64,000 nt of DNA from a candidate division FCPU426 bacterium (lineage in GTDB: Bacteria; Oederibacteriota; Muellerivitia; Muellerivitales; Muellerivitaceae). The stretch spans positions 404,750-468,749 of the forward strand of contig DAIDGV010000024.1 in assembly GCA_027452205.1 (NCBI GenBank). The letters run 5' to 3'. Of the stretch, positions 51,350-60,651 are shown piece by piece (the stretch's first letter is position 1; each line of letters opens with the position of its first letter). The position numbers and the translations under genes are program-made. The notes beneath the pieces are model-generated. The model was not told the origin of the DNA, did no database searches, and saw nothing but the letters and a program-made list of their open reading frames with translations.

Positions 51350-54300
51350 GTTCTATCTTGCTTTTATCCTAGCGGGTATCGTCCCGGTCGTCGGTCTGGC
51401 GGGGTTCTATCTTTACACCGCGCTTAACGCCGAACCCCAGGCCGCGCAAACTTCCTCCACTCCGGCGGCGGTCGCGGTCAATCCCGCCCAGCAGCAAGGC
51501 GAAGTGCAGACGATTGCCTCGTCCATCTTCAGTGCCATCAAGTCCACCAATATGGACGCGGCCAACTTGAACGCCCATCACGCCCCGGCGGATGTGGATA
51601 ATTTCGTCCGTAGCCATAACGGTGTTTCCGGCGTGGTCTTGCTGGACCCGACGGGCAAAGCGGTGCGCACCATACCCGACACGCCCGCTTTGGTCGACGC
51701 TAACTATGGCTCCAACCCTGAATTCGCCAAAATCCAGGAAAAGTTCAAAGAGAACGGCGGCAATAATTATCAGTTTTATACAAACCGGCTGGGCTATCCG
51801 GCCTTCATTTTCGCGGTGCCGCTGCCTTCGGGTTATTTGGCCGAGGTAGTTCTCAATATCACCCAATTCTTCCGTGGCGCCAATCCCAATGGGCAATACT
51901 TCATTCTGGATGCCAACTCGGGCCAGTTCCTTTACCACTCGGATGCTTCCAAACTTTCCTCGCGCTTTAATCCCCAGCATGAAGGCTGGCTGAACCAAGT
52001 CACGGAAGACCTGATGGCCCAAAAGAACGGTGTTTCCAGCGGACCTTCCATGGGCGCGGCTTACGGTTATTTAGGGTTTGGTAAGTTCGGTGTGGTACAT
52101 CTTTTCCCCTTAACGGTGCCGGGCGCCCCGAGCGCGCCCAAGTCGGTGGTCAAACCGGCCCTGACGGACTCGGTCATGACCCCCATGGCCTTAGGATTCG
52201 TCATCGCGGTGGCGCTGCTTTGCATCGGCGCGGCGATCGCCTCGCGCATGCTGGCGACTCCTTTCCGCCGGGCGACCGGCGTTATTTTGGCCGCGGCGGA
52301 CGATCCGGCCACCCTCACCCCCGAGGTGGTGAAGTCCTTCGGTAATGACGAGGCGGGGCAGATCGTGCAAGCCCTCAATTTGCTCAATGAAAAGTTCCAA
52401 GAAAAGAAAGAAGCGGTTATCCGTAACCTCAATGACCAGGTCAGCGGCATGCAGCGACAAAGCCGCCAATACCAAAGTGAGGCCGCGGAGAAGACCCAAC
52501 AGATGGCCGATAAGCTCAAAGAACTGGATGCTTTGAAGGGCATGACCGAAGGCCTGCGCAACCAAAGCGAGCAGGCCAAGAACGAGATCGCCCGCCTGAA
52601 GGCGGACCTGACCAGCGCCCAAGCGGTGCAGGTGGAATTCACGTCCCTCCAAGGCAAATTCGCCCAGTTACAGGCCCAGCTCAAGACCGCCGAGACTAAG
52701 GCGGCCCAAGCGGCGGCCGCGGCTTCCTCGATCCAGGTCTCCCAGGTCCGCGCGGCGGCTATCCGCACCATGGCCGAAGAGCTCAAGAACACCCTGGGTA
52801 TCATCAAGGGTTACGTTTCCTCGGTCATCGGGGCAGGGCAGGGGGGCATCAACGAAAAGCAGCAAGAGTTCCTCGGCATGGTCATCAACCGTTCCGCCCG
52901 CCTGGAAAAGTTCATTAATGACCTGGTCGATATGTACCAGGTGGAGATCGAGCAAAAAGACGCCAAAGTCGATATGGTCGATCTTCCCAAAGAGATCGAA
53001 ACCCTGGCCTTCAACTTCCAGACCCAGACCGAGCTTAAGAACCTCAAATTCAAGGTCGATGCCAAACCGGGCCTGCCCAAGGTACCTGTGGTCAAGCGCC
53101 GCCTGACCCAGCTGTGGAACGTGCTTTACCTGCAACTCATTAAGGACGCCCCCAAAGGCACCACCATCCCGATCGTGGTCGAGGCGGTGGGGGATAACAT
53201 CCGGGTGACCCTGCATGACCCGGGTTTGAACGTGACCGCCGAGGGCCTGCCCAAGATGTTCGACGAGTTCTACGACCCCAAACACCCCGCCTCGCCCCAG
53301 TTGGCGGGGACGGGCCTTAAATTGTCCCTGGTAAAGACCATTTTGACCGCCCATGGCGGGTCCGCCCGGGCCGAAAAGGCCGAGCCGGGTACCCGCATCG
53401 TGCTGACCTTTGCCACCAAGAGGGGAACTGACGCTGCTACCCCTGCAGTTGCTGCTATGCCCACCCCTACTTCTACGCCAGCTATCCCGGCCCCTGGGGC
53501 CAAGCCGGCTTTGGACCTCAATAGTGCTTTTGGCCTGGGTGCTGCCCCGAAGCCGGCCATCCCGGTGCCGGGTGCCCCGATCGCTACCCCTGCTGCCGCC
53601 AAGCCAGCGGTACCCCCGACTCCGGGTACCCCCGTTACTCCTACACCTGCCGCTCCAGCCGCAAGCGCCCCGGTGATACCTACCAAGCCAGCGGGAGGTA
53701 TCTTGGATGCCCTTATCTCCGGCAAGATTCCCTCGGTGACCGCCCCCGGCCTAAAACCGGCGGTTCCTCCCGCAGCTACCCCCAGCGCCCCGGTAACTCC
53801 GGCGGCTCCCGTTACCCCAGCACCTCCTGCGACCCCGACCCCCGGCGTGCCGGGCATTACCATTGGGGCCAAGCCCCCCGCAGGCGCACCCGGTGCTCCT
53901 CCTCCACCCCCTTCGGGTATCACGGTGGGCGCCAAGCCGCCTAGCGCGGGTCCTTCTTCGGGCCCCTCTGCCCCGATCGCCCCGCCCGCGGGTCTTTCGG
54001 TGGGTTCTAAGATCCCCGGCATGGAAGCCCCCAAGGCTCCAGTTGCGCCTTTGCCCCCTATTCCAGGCTTAACGGTGGGCGCTAAGCCCCCTTCAGCGGG
54101 TCCTACACCGGGTGCCCCTGCGCCACCTCCAGCGGCGAAGGCCCCCGTTCCGGGCGCACCCCCGGTTCCGGGTGCTCCACCTGTTCCGAAAGCCCCTGCT
54201 CCGCCGACCCCTGGCACACTGGCTCCTGGTGCCCCCAAACCGCCGGCTGTCTCGCTGGATTCGTTGTTGAATCAGGCCTCTAAGCCCGGGGTACCCCCCG

Positions 54301-54386
54301 CGGCCCCGGGCGCAGCCCCCAATATCCAGAAGCCTACCGCGCCACCGGTTCCCAAGCCGCCCGCAGGGGATGATCTGCTGGAATAA
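51339..54386 (+). CDS. Membrane sensor-like degenerate histidine kinase with long Pro/Ala-rich C-terminal tail
   Basis: N-terminal TM, extracytoplasmic sensor region, second TM, HAMP/coiled coil, HisKA-like 'TMAEELKNTLGIIKGYVSSV' (no H), HATPase-like 'GTGLKLSLVKTILTAHGGSARAE'; tail of about 300 aa; ATG at 51339 overlaps the gyrA stop. Confidence 0.75.
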   Translation: MKSKFYLAFILAGIVPVVGLAGFYLYTALNAEPQAAQTSSTPAAVAVNPAQQQGEVQTIASSIFSAIKSTNMDAANLNAHHAPADVDNFVRSHNGVSGVVLLDPTGKAVRTIPDTPALVDANYGSNPEFAKIQEKFKENGGNNYQFYTNRLGYPAFIFAVPLPSGYLAEVVLNITQFFRGANPNGQYFILDANSGQFLYHSDASKLSSRFNPQHEGWLNQVTEDLMAQKNGVSSGPSMGAAYGYLGFGKFGVVHLFPLTVPGAPSAPKSVVKPALTDSVMTPMALGFVIAVALLCIGAAIASRMLATPFRRATGVILAAADDPATLTPEVVKSFGNDEAGQIVQALNLLNEKFQEKKEAVIRNLNDQVSGMQRQSRQYQSEAAEKTQQMADKLKELDALKGMTEGLRNQSEQAKNEIARLKADLTSAQAVQVEFTSLQGKFAQLQAQLKTAETKAAQAAAAASSIQVSQVRAAAIRTMAEELKNTLGIIKGYVSSVIGAGQGGINEKQQEFLGMVINRSARLEKFINDLVDMYQVEIEQKDAKVDMVDLPKEIETLAFNFQTQTELKNLKFKVDAKPGLPKVPVVKRRLTQLWNVLYLQLIKDAPKGTTIPIVVEAVGDNIRVTLHDPGLNVTAEGLPKMFDEFYDPKHPASPQLAGTGLKLSLVKTILTAHGGSARAEKAEPGTRIVLTFATKRGTDAATPAVAAMPTPTSTPAIPAPGAKPALDLNSAFGLGAAPKPAIPVPGAPIATPAAAKPAVPPTPGTPVTPTPAAPAASAPVIPTKPAGGILDALISGKIPSVTAPGLKPAVPPAATPSAPVTPAAPVTPAPPATPTPGVPGITIGAKPPAGAPGAPPPPPSGITVGAKPPSAGPSSGPSAPIAPPAGLSVGSKIPGMEAPKAPVAPLPPIPGLTVGAKPPSAGPTPGAPAPPPAAKAPVPGAPPVPGAPPVPKAPAPPTPGTLAPGAPKPPAVSLDSLLNQASKPGVPPAAPGAAPNIQKPTAPPVPKPPAGDDLLE

Positions 54387-54460
54387 CCGCTCCTGCCGAA
54401 AGGCCGGGGTCTTTCAGGGGTCCCTCTGGCACCCTGGGGTGAAAGCCTTATACTGAAATC

Positions 54461-54862
54461 ATGAAAAACAAACACAAAGTCAGTATTGAAATGCCCATCA
54501 TGTCCTTCGAGACCGACTTTCAGGGCATTGTCAGCAATACTGAATTTGGCCGGTTCCTGGAACGGGTCCGTTATGCCTTATCCAAGAAAATGGGGTTTTC
54601 CCATAAGCAGTCCCGGCTGACCAAGCTTTGGACCGTCATGGCCCATGTGGAGGTGAATTACCGCTCTCCGGCCCATTTTGAGGATGTGTTGGTCGGGACC
54701 GGATGGATCTCCAAAGTCGGCCATACTTCCATCGTGATCGACTATGAATTCCGCCTCAAAGGCACCCGCCGCCTCATCGCCGACGCCAAGCAGGTGCTGG
54801 TGTTCGTTAACCAACAGTTAAAACCGCAGCTCGTGCCCAAAGCTTTGCGGGACAAGCTGTGA
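54461..54862 (+). CDS. Acyl-CoA thioesterase (4HBT/YbgC-like)
   Basis: 'FETDFQGIVSNTEFGRFLERVRYAL' hot-dog thioesterase pattern. Confidence 0.75.
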   Translation: MKNKHKVSIEMPIMSFETDFQGIVSNTEFGRFLERVRYALSKKMGFSHKQSRLTKLWTVMAHVEVNYRSPAHFEDVLVGTGWISKVGHTSIVIDYEFRLKGTRRLIADAKQVLVFVNQQLKPQLVPKALRDKL

Positions 54863-54904
54863 TCTTTTCGTAAAATGAGCAGGAAACCAAGAAGCGAGGT
54901 TCGT

Positions 54905-56113
54905 ATGGCTAAAGCTACCCCCCAATCCTTATCGTCCCGGGGACTCCAAGAACAGATCATGTCCCTGAACCGCATCGGTATCGCCCTTTCGGAACAACAT
55001 GATTTGAACGAATTGCTGGACCTGATCCTGACCGAAAGCCGGGAGTTCACTAACTGTGAGGCGGGCAGCCTGTATGTGCGCGAGGGGCAGCAGCTGCGCT
55101 TCGCCCTGAGCCAGAATGAGGTATTGGAAAAGCGGGCCCGGGAAAAAGCCAAAAAAGAAGGTGTGACGGCGGTCAAAACCTTCTCGGGTTTCTACTTGTC
55201 ACTGGATAAGAGTTCCCTGGCGGGTTTCGTGGGGGTGACAGGCAAGGTCCTTAATATCCAGGACGTCTATAAGATCCCCAAGACCAAAGAATACAAATTC
55301 AACAGTTCCTTCGACGAAAAGAACAATTACCGCACCAAGAGCATGCTCATTGTGCCCCTGAAAGATACCAGCGGCAATGTGGTGGGGGTGCTGCAACTGA
55401 TCAACGCGCGTAAGGGCAAGACGGTGGTGCCTTTCAGCAAACAGTTCGAAAGCTTGGCCTTGTCGCTGGCCAGCCAGGCCGCGGTAGCCATCAAGAATAC
55501 CCTGCTCGGCCAAGAACTGCGTGAAGCCTATCTGGATACTATTTTCCGTTTGTCCGTAGCCGCCGAATATAAAGACGACGATACCGCCGCCCACATCCAA
55601 CGCATGAGCCGCTATTCGGCCATTTTGGCCGAGGGCATGGGGCTTTCCAAAGTGGAGGTGGAGAATATCCGGTTCGCCTCGCCGATGCACGACATCGGCA
55701 AGCTGGGAGTGCCGGACGCCATTTTGCTCAAACCCGCCAAGCTGACCCCGCAGGAATTCAAGGAAATGCAGAACCACACCATCATCGGCGGAAAGATCCT
55801 CGAGAACGCCAAAGCGGAGATCCTCAAGATGTCCGAACAGATCGCCGTGACCCACCATGAAAAGTGGGATGGGTCGGGTTATCCCCATGGCTTGAAGGGA
55901 GAGAACATTCCCTTATCGGGGCGCATTGTGGCCCTGGCGGATGTGTTCGACGCTTTGACCAGCAAGCGCTGCTACAAACCCGCCTTTTCCATGGACGAGA
56001 CTATGAACATCATCCGCGAGGGCAAAGGCCGTCACTTTGACCCCCGGGTGGTCGAGGTTTTCGAAAAAACATTGGAACCCATCATCCAGGTCAAGACCCA
56101 GTTCGGGAACTAA
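54905..56113 (+). CDS. GAF domain / HD-GYP phosphodiesterase-like protein
   Basis: 'HDIGKLGVPDAILLKPAKLTPQEFKEMQNHTIIGGKIL', 'HHEKWDGSGYPHGLKGENIPLSGRIVALADVFDALTSKR' HD-GYP motifs. Confidence 0.92.
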   Translation: MAKATPQSLSSRGLQEQIMSLNRIGIALSEQHDLNELLDLILTESREFTNCEAGSLYVREGQQLRFALSQNEVLEKRAREKAKKEGVTAVKTFSGFYLSLDKSSLAGFVGVTGKVLNIQDVYKIPKTKEYKFNSSFDEKNNYRTKSMLIVPLKDTSGNVVGVLQLINARKGKTVVPFSKQFESLALSLASQAAVAIKNTLLGQELREAYLDTIFRLSVAAEYKDDDTAAHIQRMSRYSAILAEGMGLSKVEVENIRFASPMHDIGKLGVPDAILLKPAKLTPQEFKEMQNHTIIGGKILENAKAEILKMSEQIAVTHHEKWDGSGYPHGLKGENIPLSGRIVALADVFDALTSKRCYKPAFSMDETMNIIREGKGRHFDPRVVEVFEKTLEPIIQVKTQFGN

Positions 56114-56205
56114 GCGAACCTTTTATGATTTAGCTCATAGAAGACATTTTGCCGTGACCCCAGAATGAATAAGCTGGTTTTTGTTGCGCCAAAACCGAGG
56201 TGTCC

Positions 56206-57825
56206 ATGTTCATTCCCAAATCCATCGTTTGTCTTAAAGACTATTCCTGGAAACAATTTCACGCGGACTTGGTAGCGGGCCTTGTGGTGGGGCTGGTGGC
56301 CCTTCCTTTGGCCATGGCTTTCGCGATCGCTTCAGGGTTAGGTCCTGAAAGGGGCCTTTACACGGCAGTGGTGGCGGGGTTCCTTATTTCCGCCCTGAGC
56401 GGCAGCCGGGTGTCCATCGGCGGACCTACGGGCGCTTTTGTGGTGATCGTGGCGGGTATCGTGGCCAAATACGGGTATGACGGTCTGGCAGTGGCGACCG
56501 GCATGGCAGGACTTATTTTGATCGCCATGGGGCTGGCCCGGCTGGGAACCTACGTGAAATATATTCCCTACCCGGTGACAACGGGATTCACCTCGGGCAT
56601 CGCGGTCATCATTTTTTCCGGTGAGATAAAGGACTTCTTCGGCCTCAAAATGGATAAGGTCCCCTCGGACTTTTTGGAAAAGTGGAGCGCCTATTTCCAC
56701 AGTTTTTCCACGTTCAATTATTATTCATTTGGGATCAGCCTTTTCACGGTCCTCCTGATCGTTTTTTGGCCGAAAGGCTGGAAAGTGCCCGGGTCCATTG
56801 TGGCGTTGGTCCTTGCCGCCGCAGCGACCACTTATTGGAACTGGCCGGTGGAAACGATCGGCACGCGATTTGGTGGTATACCCCAAAGTCTTCCGCACCC
56901 GCAGTTCGTTTTGAACTCTTGGATCGCGATCAAAGGGTTGTTCCCGGCGGCGCTGACCATCGCGGCGCTGGCGGCGATCGAGTCGCTCCTTTGCGCGGTG
57001 GTAGCGGACGGGATGATCGGCGGGCGGCATAAGTCCAACATGGAACTGGTGGCCCAGGGTGTGGCCAACTGCGTTTCGCCGATCTTCGGCGGTATGCCGG
57101 CAACCGGCGCTATCGCGCGCACGACCGTGAACATCCGCAACGGCGGCCGGACGCCCGTGGCTGGTATGGTGCACGCGGTAGTGCTTTTCATCATCCTGCT
57201 CGTGGCGGGTCCCCTGGCGTCCCATGTTCCCTTGGCGGTTTTGGCGGGCATCCTGGTGATGGTGTCCTATCACATGTCCGAATGGCGGTCGTTCAAGTTC
57301 ATTCTCTCGGGCACTCGCAGCGACCTGGCGGTACTTCTCGTCACTTTCTTTTTGACCGTGCTGATGGACCTGACGGTGGCGGTCAGCGTCGGGCTTATCC
57401 TGGCGGCCTTCTTGTTCATGCACAAGATGGCGGAACTGACCCAGGTTAAAGCGCTTACCTACGAGGGCACGGGTGAATTGGGAGAAGGCTTGCAGATACC
57501 CGAGGGTGTGGAAGTTTATTCCATTCACGGTAGTTTCTTTTTTGGGGCCGCGAACAAATTGTTACAGGTGGAATCGTCCTTTTTCAAAAAACCGAAAGCC
57601 CTGGTCCTAGAAATGAAAGGGGTCCTGCATTTGGATACCTCGGGCCTCAAAATACTGGAACAGATACGCCTTCGTTGCCGGAAACAAGGGGTGCGGCTTG
57701 TCCTGGTGGGGATCCACTCCCAACCTTTGATGGTGCTTCAATACTCGAACCAATACCAAGAATTCGGCGAAGAGAATTTTAGAAGCGATCTGGCCTCGGC
57801 TTTTAAGGATCTTTCCAAAACTTGA
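56206..57825 (+). CDS. SulP-family anion permease with STAS domain
   Basis: 'DLVAGLVVGLVALPLAMAFAIASGLGPERGLYTAVVAGFL', 'GGMPATGAIARTTVNIRNGGRTPVAG'; STAS 'HLDTSGLKILEQI'. Confidence 0.92.
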   Translation: MFIPKSIVCLKDYSWKQFHADLVAGLVVGLVALPLAMAFAIASGLGPERGLYTAVVAGFLISALSGSRVSIGGPTGAFVVIVAGIVAKYGYDGLAVATGMAGLILIAMGLARLGTYVKYIPYPVTTGFTSGIAVIIFSGEIKDFFGLKMDKVPSDFLEKWSAYFHSFSTFNYYSFGISLFTVLLIVFWPKGWKVPGSIVALVLAAAATTYWNWPVETIGTRFGGIPQSLPHPQFVLNSWIAIKGLFPAALTIAALAAIESLLCAVVADGMIGGRHKSNMELVAQGVANCVSPIFGGMPATGAIARTTVNIRNGGRTPVAGMVHAVVLFIILLVAGPLASHVPLAVLAGILVMVSYHMSEWRSFKFILSGTRSDLAVLLVTFFLTVLMDLTVAVSVGLILAAFLFMHKMAELTQVKALTYEGTGELGEGLQIPEGVEVYSIHGSFFFGAANKLLQVESSFFKKPKALVLEMKGVLHLDTSGLKILEQIRLRCRKQGVRLVLVGIHSQPLMVLQYSNQYQEFGEENFRSDLASAFKDLSKT

Positions 57826-57853
57826 CTCTAGAGTAAGCTCTAGAGTGTAGAAT
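57822..57853 (+). promoter_or_regulatory. MerR-type promoter/operator of the ars operon
   Basis: TTGACT-20 bp-TAGAAT with dyad ACTCTAGAG(taag)CTCTAGAGT in the spacer; ATG begins 8 bp after the -10. Confidence 0.88.
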
Positions 57854-57860
57854 CCCTCCC

Positions 57861-58250
57861 ATGCAAACACTCCTGCCTGCCCTCAAGATCGGCGATGTCG
57901 CCAAAAAAGTCGGTATTTCCGTCCATGCCATCCGCTATTACGAAAAGGAAGGCCTGCTCGACGGACCTTTGCGCACAGCTGGCGGGTTCCGGCTTTACGG
58001 CCAAGGCACGGTGGAACGGCTTCTCTTCATCCAAAAGGCGAAGGAATTCGGGCTGACCCTGGAAGAAATCCATCGCATCACCCGCTGTGGTGACCAGGGG
58101 TTGGGTCCTTGCTGCGACCTGACGGTCCAAATCTTCAACGACAAGATCAAGGAATTGGAATCTAAAGTAAGAGAACTCAACGAAACCAAACGAAAAATCA
58201 AAACCCTGATCTCAGGATGGGCCCATAAGAAAGGAAATAAAAATGAGTAA
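57861..58250 (+). CDS. MerR-family metal(loid)-responsive regulator
   Basis: 'LKIGDVAKKVGISVHAIRYYEKEGLLDGPLRTAGGFRLYG'; Cys cluster RCGDQGLGPCC. Confidence 0.92.
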   Translation: MQTLLPALKIGDVAKKVGISVHAIRYYEKEGLLDGPLRTAGGFRLYGQGTVERLLFIQKAKEFGLTLEEIHRITRCGDQGLGPCCDLTVQIFNDKIKELESKVRELNETKRKIKTLISGWAHKKGNKNE

Positions 58251-59304
58251 CTTGTCCCAAAAAATGAATGTCTTCGAGCGTTATTTGACCCTTTGGGTGG
58301 CCCTTTGCATGGGACTGGGGATCCTTATCGGAAAAACGGCGCCTCAAGTCGTAACTTCTCTGCAGCGAATGGAGTTCGGCACAGGCAGTCATATCAACAT
58401 TCCCATCGCGATCCTGATCTGGCTCATGATCTATCCGATGATGTTGAAGATCGATTTTGCTTCCATCAAGAACGTTGGAAAAAAACCCAAGGGTTTATTG
58501 GTTACCCTGTTCGTGAATTGGTTGGTAAAACCATTTTCGATGGCCTTTTTCGGGTGGGTTTTCTTTAAGTTACTGTTTGTTCCTTGGTTAGGAGTGGAGT
58601 CGGCAAACCAGTATTTGGCGGGCGTCATCATTTTGGCGGCCGCACCTTGCACGGCCATGGTCTTTGTTTGGTCCTATTTGGCCGGGGGAGACGCGGCTTA
58701 CACATTGGTTCAAGTATCGGTCAACGACCTCATCATGCTGGTTGCTTTCGCGCCTATTGTCCGTTTTTTAGTCTCGGGCGCTTCGGGTCTGGAAGTTCCT
58801 TTTCAGGTCCTTTTATATTCCGTCATTATTTTTGTCGTCATTCCCCTTTTGTTAGGGGCCATGAGCCGCTGGAGCCTCATCCAAAAAAACGGAATCAATT
58901 GGTTCAACGAAAAATTCCTGCCGGTATTCCAACCCATCACGATATTGGCGCTCTTAGCGACGCTGATCCTGATCTTCGCTTTCCAAGCGGAAAATATCAC
59001 GAGTCGATGGTTGGATGTATTTCTCATTGCCGTTCCCATCCTGATACAAGTTTACTTTAACGCCGGACTTGCTTATGGCTTGATGAAGCTGTTGAAAGTG
59101 CCCTATTCGGTGGCCGCGCCGGGCGCGCTAATAGGCGCCTCCAACTTTTTTGAGTTGGCGGTGGCTACGGCGATCGCCTTGTATGGTCCCGGAAGCGGGG
59201 CGGCTTTAGCAACGGTTGTCGGCGTATTGGTGGAAGTTCCCGTTATGTTGTCGGTTTGTTCGTTCTGCACCAACACGAAGAGTTGGTTTGGTAAGGAAAA
59301 ATAA
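58243..59304 (+). CDS. acr3: Arsenite efflux transporter ACR3
   Basis: '[23 protein letters not shown]', '[31 protein letters not shown]'. Confidence 0.93.
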   Translation: MSNLSQKMNVFERYLTLWVALCMGLGILIGKTAPQVVTSLQRMEFGTGSHINIPIAILIWLMIYPMMLKIDFASIKNVGKKPKGLLVTLFVNWLVKPFSMAFFGWVFFKLLFVPWLGVESANQYLAGVIILAAAPCTAMVFVWSYLAGGDAAYTLVQVSVNDLIMLVAFAPIVRFLVSGASGLEVPFQVLLYSVIIFVVIPLLLGAMSRWSLIQKNGINWFNEKFLPVFQPITILALLATLILIFAFQAENITSRWLDVFLIAVPILIQVYFNAGLAYGLMKLLKVPYSVAAPGALIGASNFFELAVATAIALYGPGSGAALATVVGVLVEVPVMLSVCSFCTNTKSWFGKEK

Positions 59305-59705
59305 TGAGAAAAATACTATTCCTTTGCGTGGCCAATTCGGCCCGGAGCCAAATGGCCGAAGGGTTGGCGAAGAAACTTTACGGTCCTGAAGCGATCATTC
59401 AAAGCGCGGGGTCCAAACCTTCCCATGTGAATCCTTTGGCCATCGAGGCCTTGGCCGAAGTGGGTATCGATATCACCGGGCACCGATCCAAGTCCGTGAC
59501 GGAGATCGATCCTTCCACGGTCGATACAGTCATTACGCTCTGTAAAGAGGAAGAATGTCCGGTCTTTTTAGGGAAAGCGGAACGGCTTCATTGGGGTCTA
59601 CCGGACCCGGCGGGTCAGCCGGGCACTCATGAGGAACAACTGCAACGGTTCCGGGATGTCAGGAATGAGATCGAAAGAAGGCTTCGATCTTTTTCCAATA
59701 TTTAG
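59304..59705 (+). CDS. arsC: Arsenate reductase (LMW-phosphatase/thioredoxin type)
   Basis: '[21 protein letters not shown]', '[12 protein letters not shown]', 'HWGLPDPAG'. Confidence 0.93.
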   Translation: MRKILFLCVANSARSQMAEGLAKKLYGPEAIIQSAGSKPSHVNPLAIEALAEVGIDITGHRSKSVTEIDPSTVDTVITLCKEEECPVFLGKAERLHWGLPDPAGQPGTHEEQLQRFRDVRNEIERRLRSFSNI

Positions 59706-60321
59706 GCAGGGTGCGGTTGGTCGAGAGATGACCACCCTTCTTTAATAACACCAGTGGGGCACCGGTCTCTTTCGCGAAATGAGCCACGACCTTCCAGGGA
59801 ATATAAGGATCATCCTGAGAGTGGAACATCATGAACTTCTTCGGGTCTAAGTCTTTGATATGGAAAGCCGGGTTGTAGAAACGGCCCGTCCTGAGCTTGG
59901 CCCAATCCTTGGGTTTCAAGTTGTAAGCGCGGCCAAAAGCGGCCTTCAAATAAGCCACATAGCTGGGATTAGAAGTCTCTTTTTTCTCTGAATTTCCCAG
60001 CACTTTCCAGTCCACTACCGGGCAGTTGGCGATGGCCTTCGTCACCCGAGGATCAAGCGTGGAAAGGATGGCCGCCGCCCCGCCGAAACTGCCGCCAATA
60101 ACGAAGATCTCCTTCGGCTTGAGCGAGAATTTCTTCCCGTAAGTCACTTCCCGCAGGGGTTTTGAAAGCCCGTCAATGACATCCGAAATGTCCTTTGCCG
60201 GAGAATGACGCATGAAATGCCCGTCGCTTTCCCACGTGCCGCGAAAGCGCGGATAAAAAACACAATAACCCTTTTTCGAAAGCCAATAGGCCAGGTCCTG
60301 TTTGCGGGGCATGCTGGGCAT
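59659..60321 (-). CDS. Alpha/beta hydrolase (dienelactone/prolyl oligopeptidase-like); true N-terminus probably upstream
   Basis: '[31 protein letters not shown]' nucleophile elbow, C-terminal '[21 protein letters not shown]'; in-frame upstream 'LIYRTRFKNDIVAEFWLPKDNNKKSRVILLCDG'. Confidence 0.75.
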   Translation of the reverse strand: MPSMPRKQDLAYWLSKKGYCVFYPRFRGTWESDGHFMRHSPAKDISDVIDGLSKPLREVTYGKKFSLKPKEIFVIGGSFGGAAAILSTLDPRVTKAIANCPVVDWKVLGNSEKKETSNPSYVAYLKAAFGRAYNLKPKDWAKLRTGRFYNPAFHIKDLDPKKFMMFHSQDDPYIPWKVVAHFAKETGAPLVLLKKGGHLSTNRTLPKYWKKIEAFFRSHS

Positions 60322-60651
60322 GCCATCGCAAAGAAGGATGACCCGGCTTTTTTTATTGTTGTCCTTGGGGAGCCAGAATTCGGCGACGATGTCATTTTTA
60401 AAGCGGGTGCGGTAGATTAGGAGGCCTCCTAGAAATGAGACCTTATTTTAGAACATTTAGACAAAGTCATTATTCTTTTTGCTTCTATCCATTCAAGCCC
60501 GCCATAAGGCCACGGAGATTAGAAAGATACTAATAGATTAATGCATCGCTCCACCCATCCCCCAATGGGTCCCTTTCGCTACCTCGACGCAGAAACTGCG
60601 GACCACTAATTGGGGGCTTTCACAGATAGAAGCGAGGGGTTAAAGGCAAAG

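Noticed and set aside
53270-54238. 322 aa Gly-rich minus-strand ORF resembling a PE-PGRS-type protein
   Set aside because: Antisense of the Pro/Ala tail; Gly-Ala richness is a reverse-complement artefact of GCC/CCC codons.
53430-54386. Short proline-rich DNA repeats considered as a CRISPR or tandem-repeat locus
   Set aside because: Repeats are coding low complexity with irregular spacing and no conserved direct repeat/spacer pattern.
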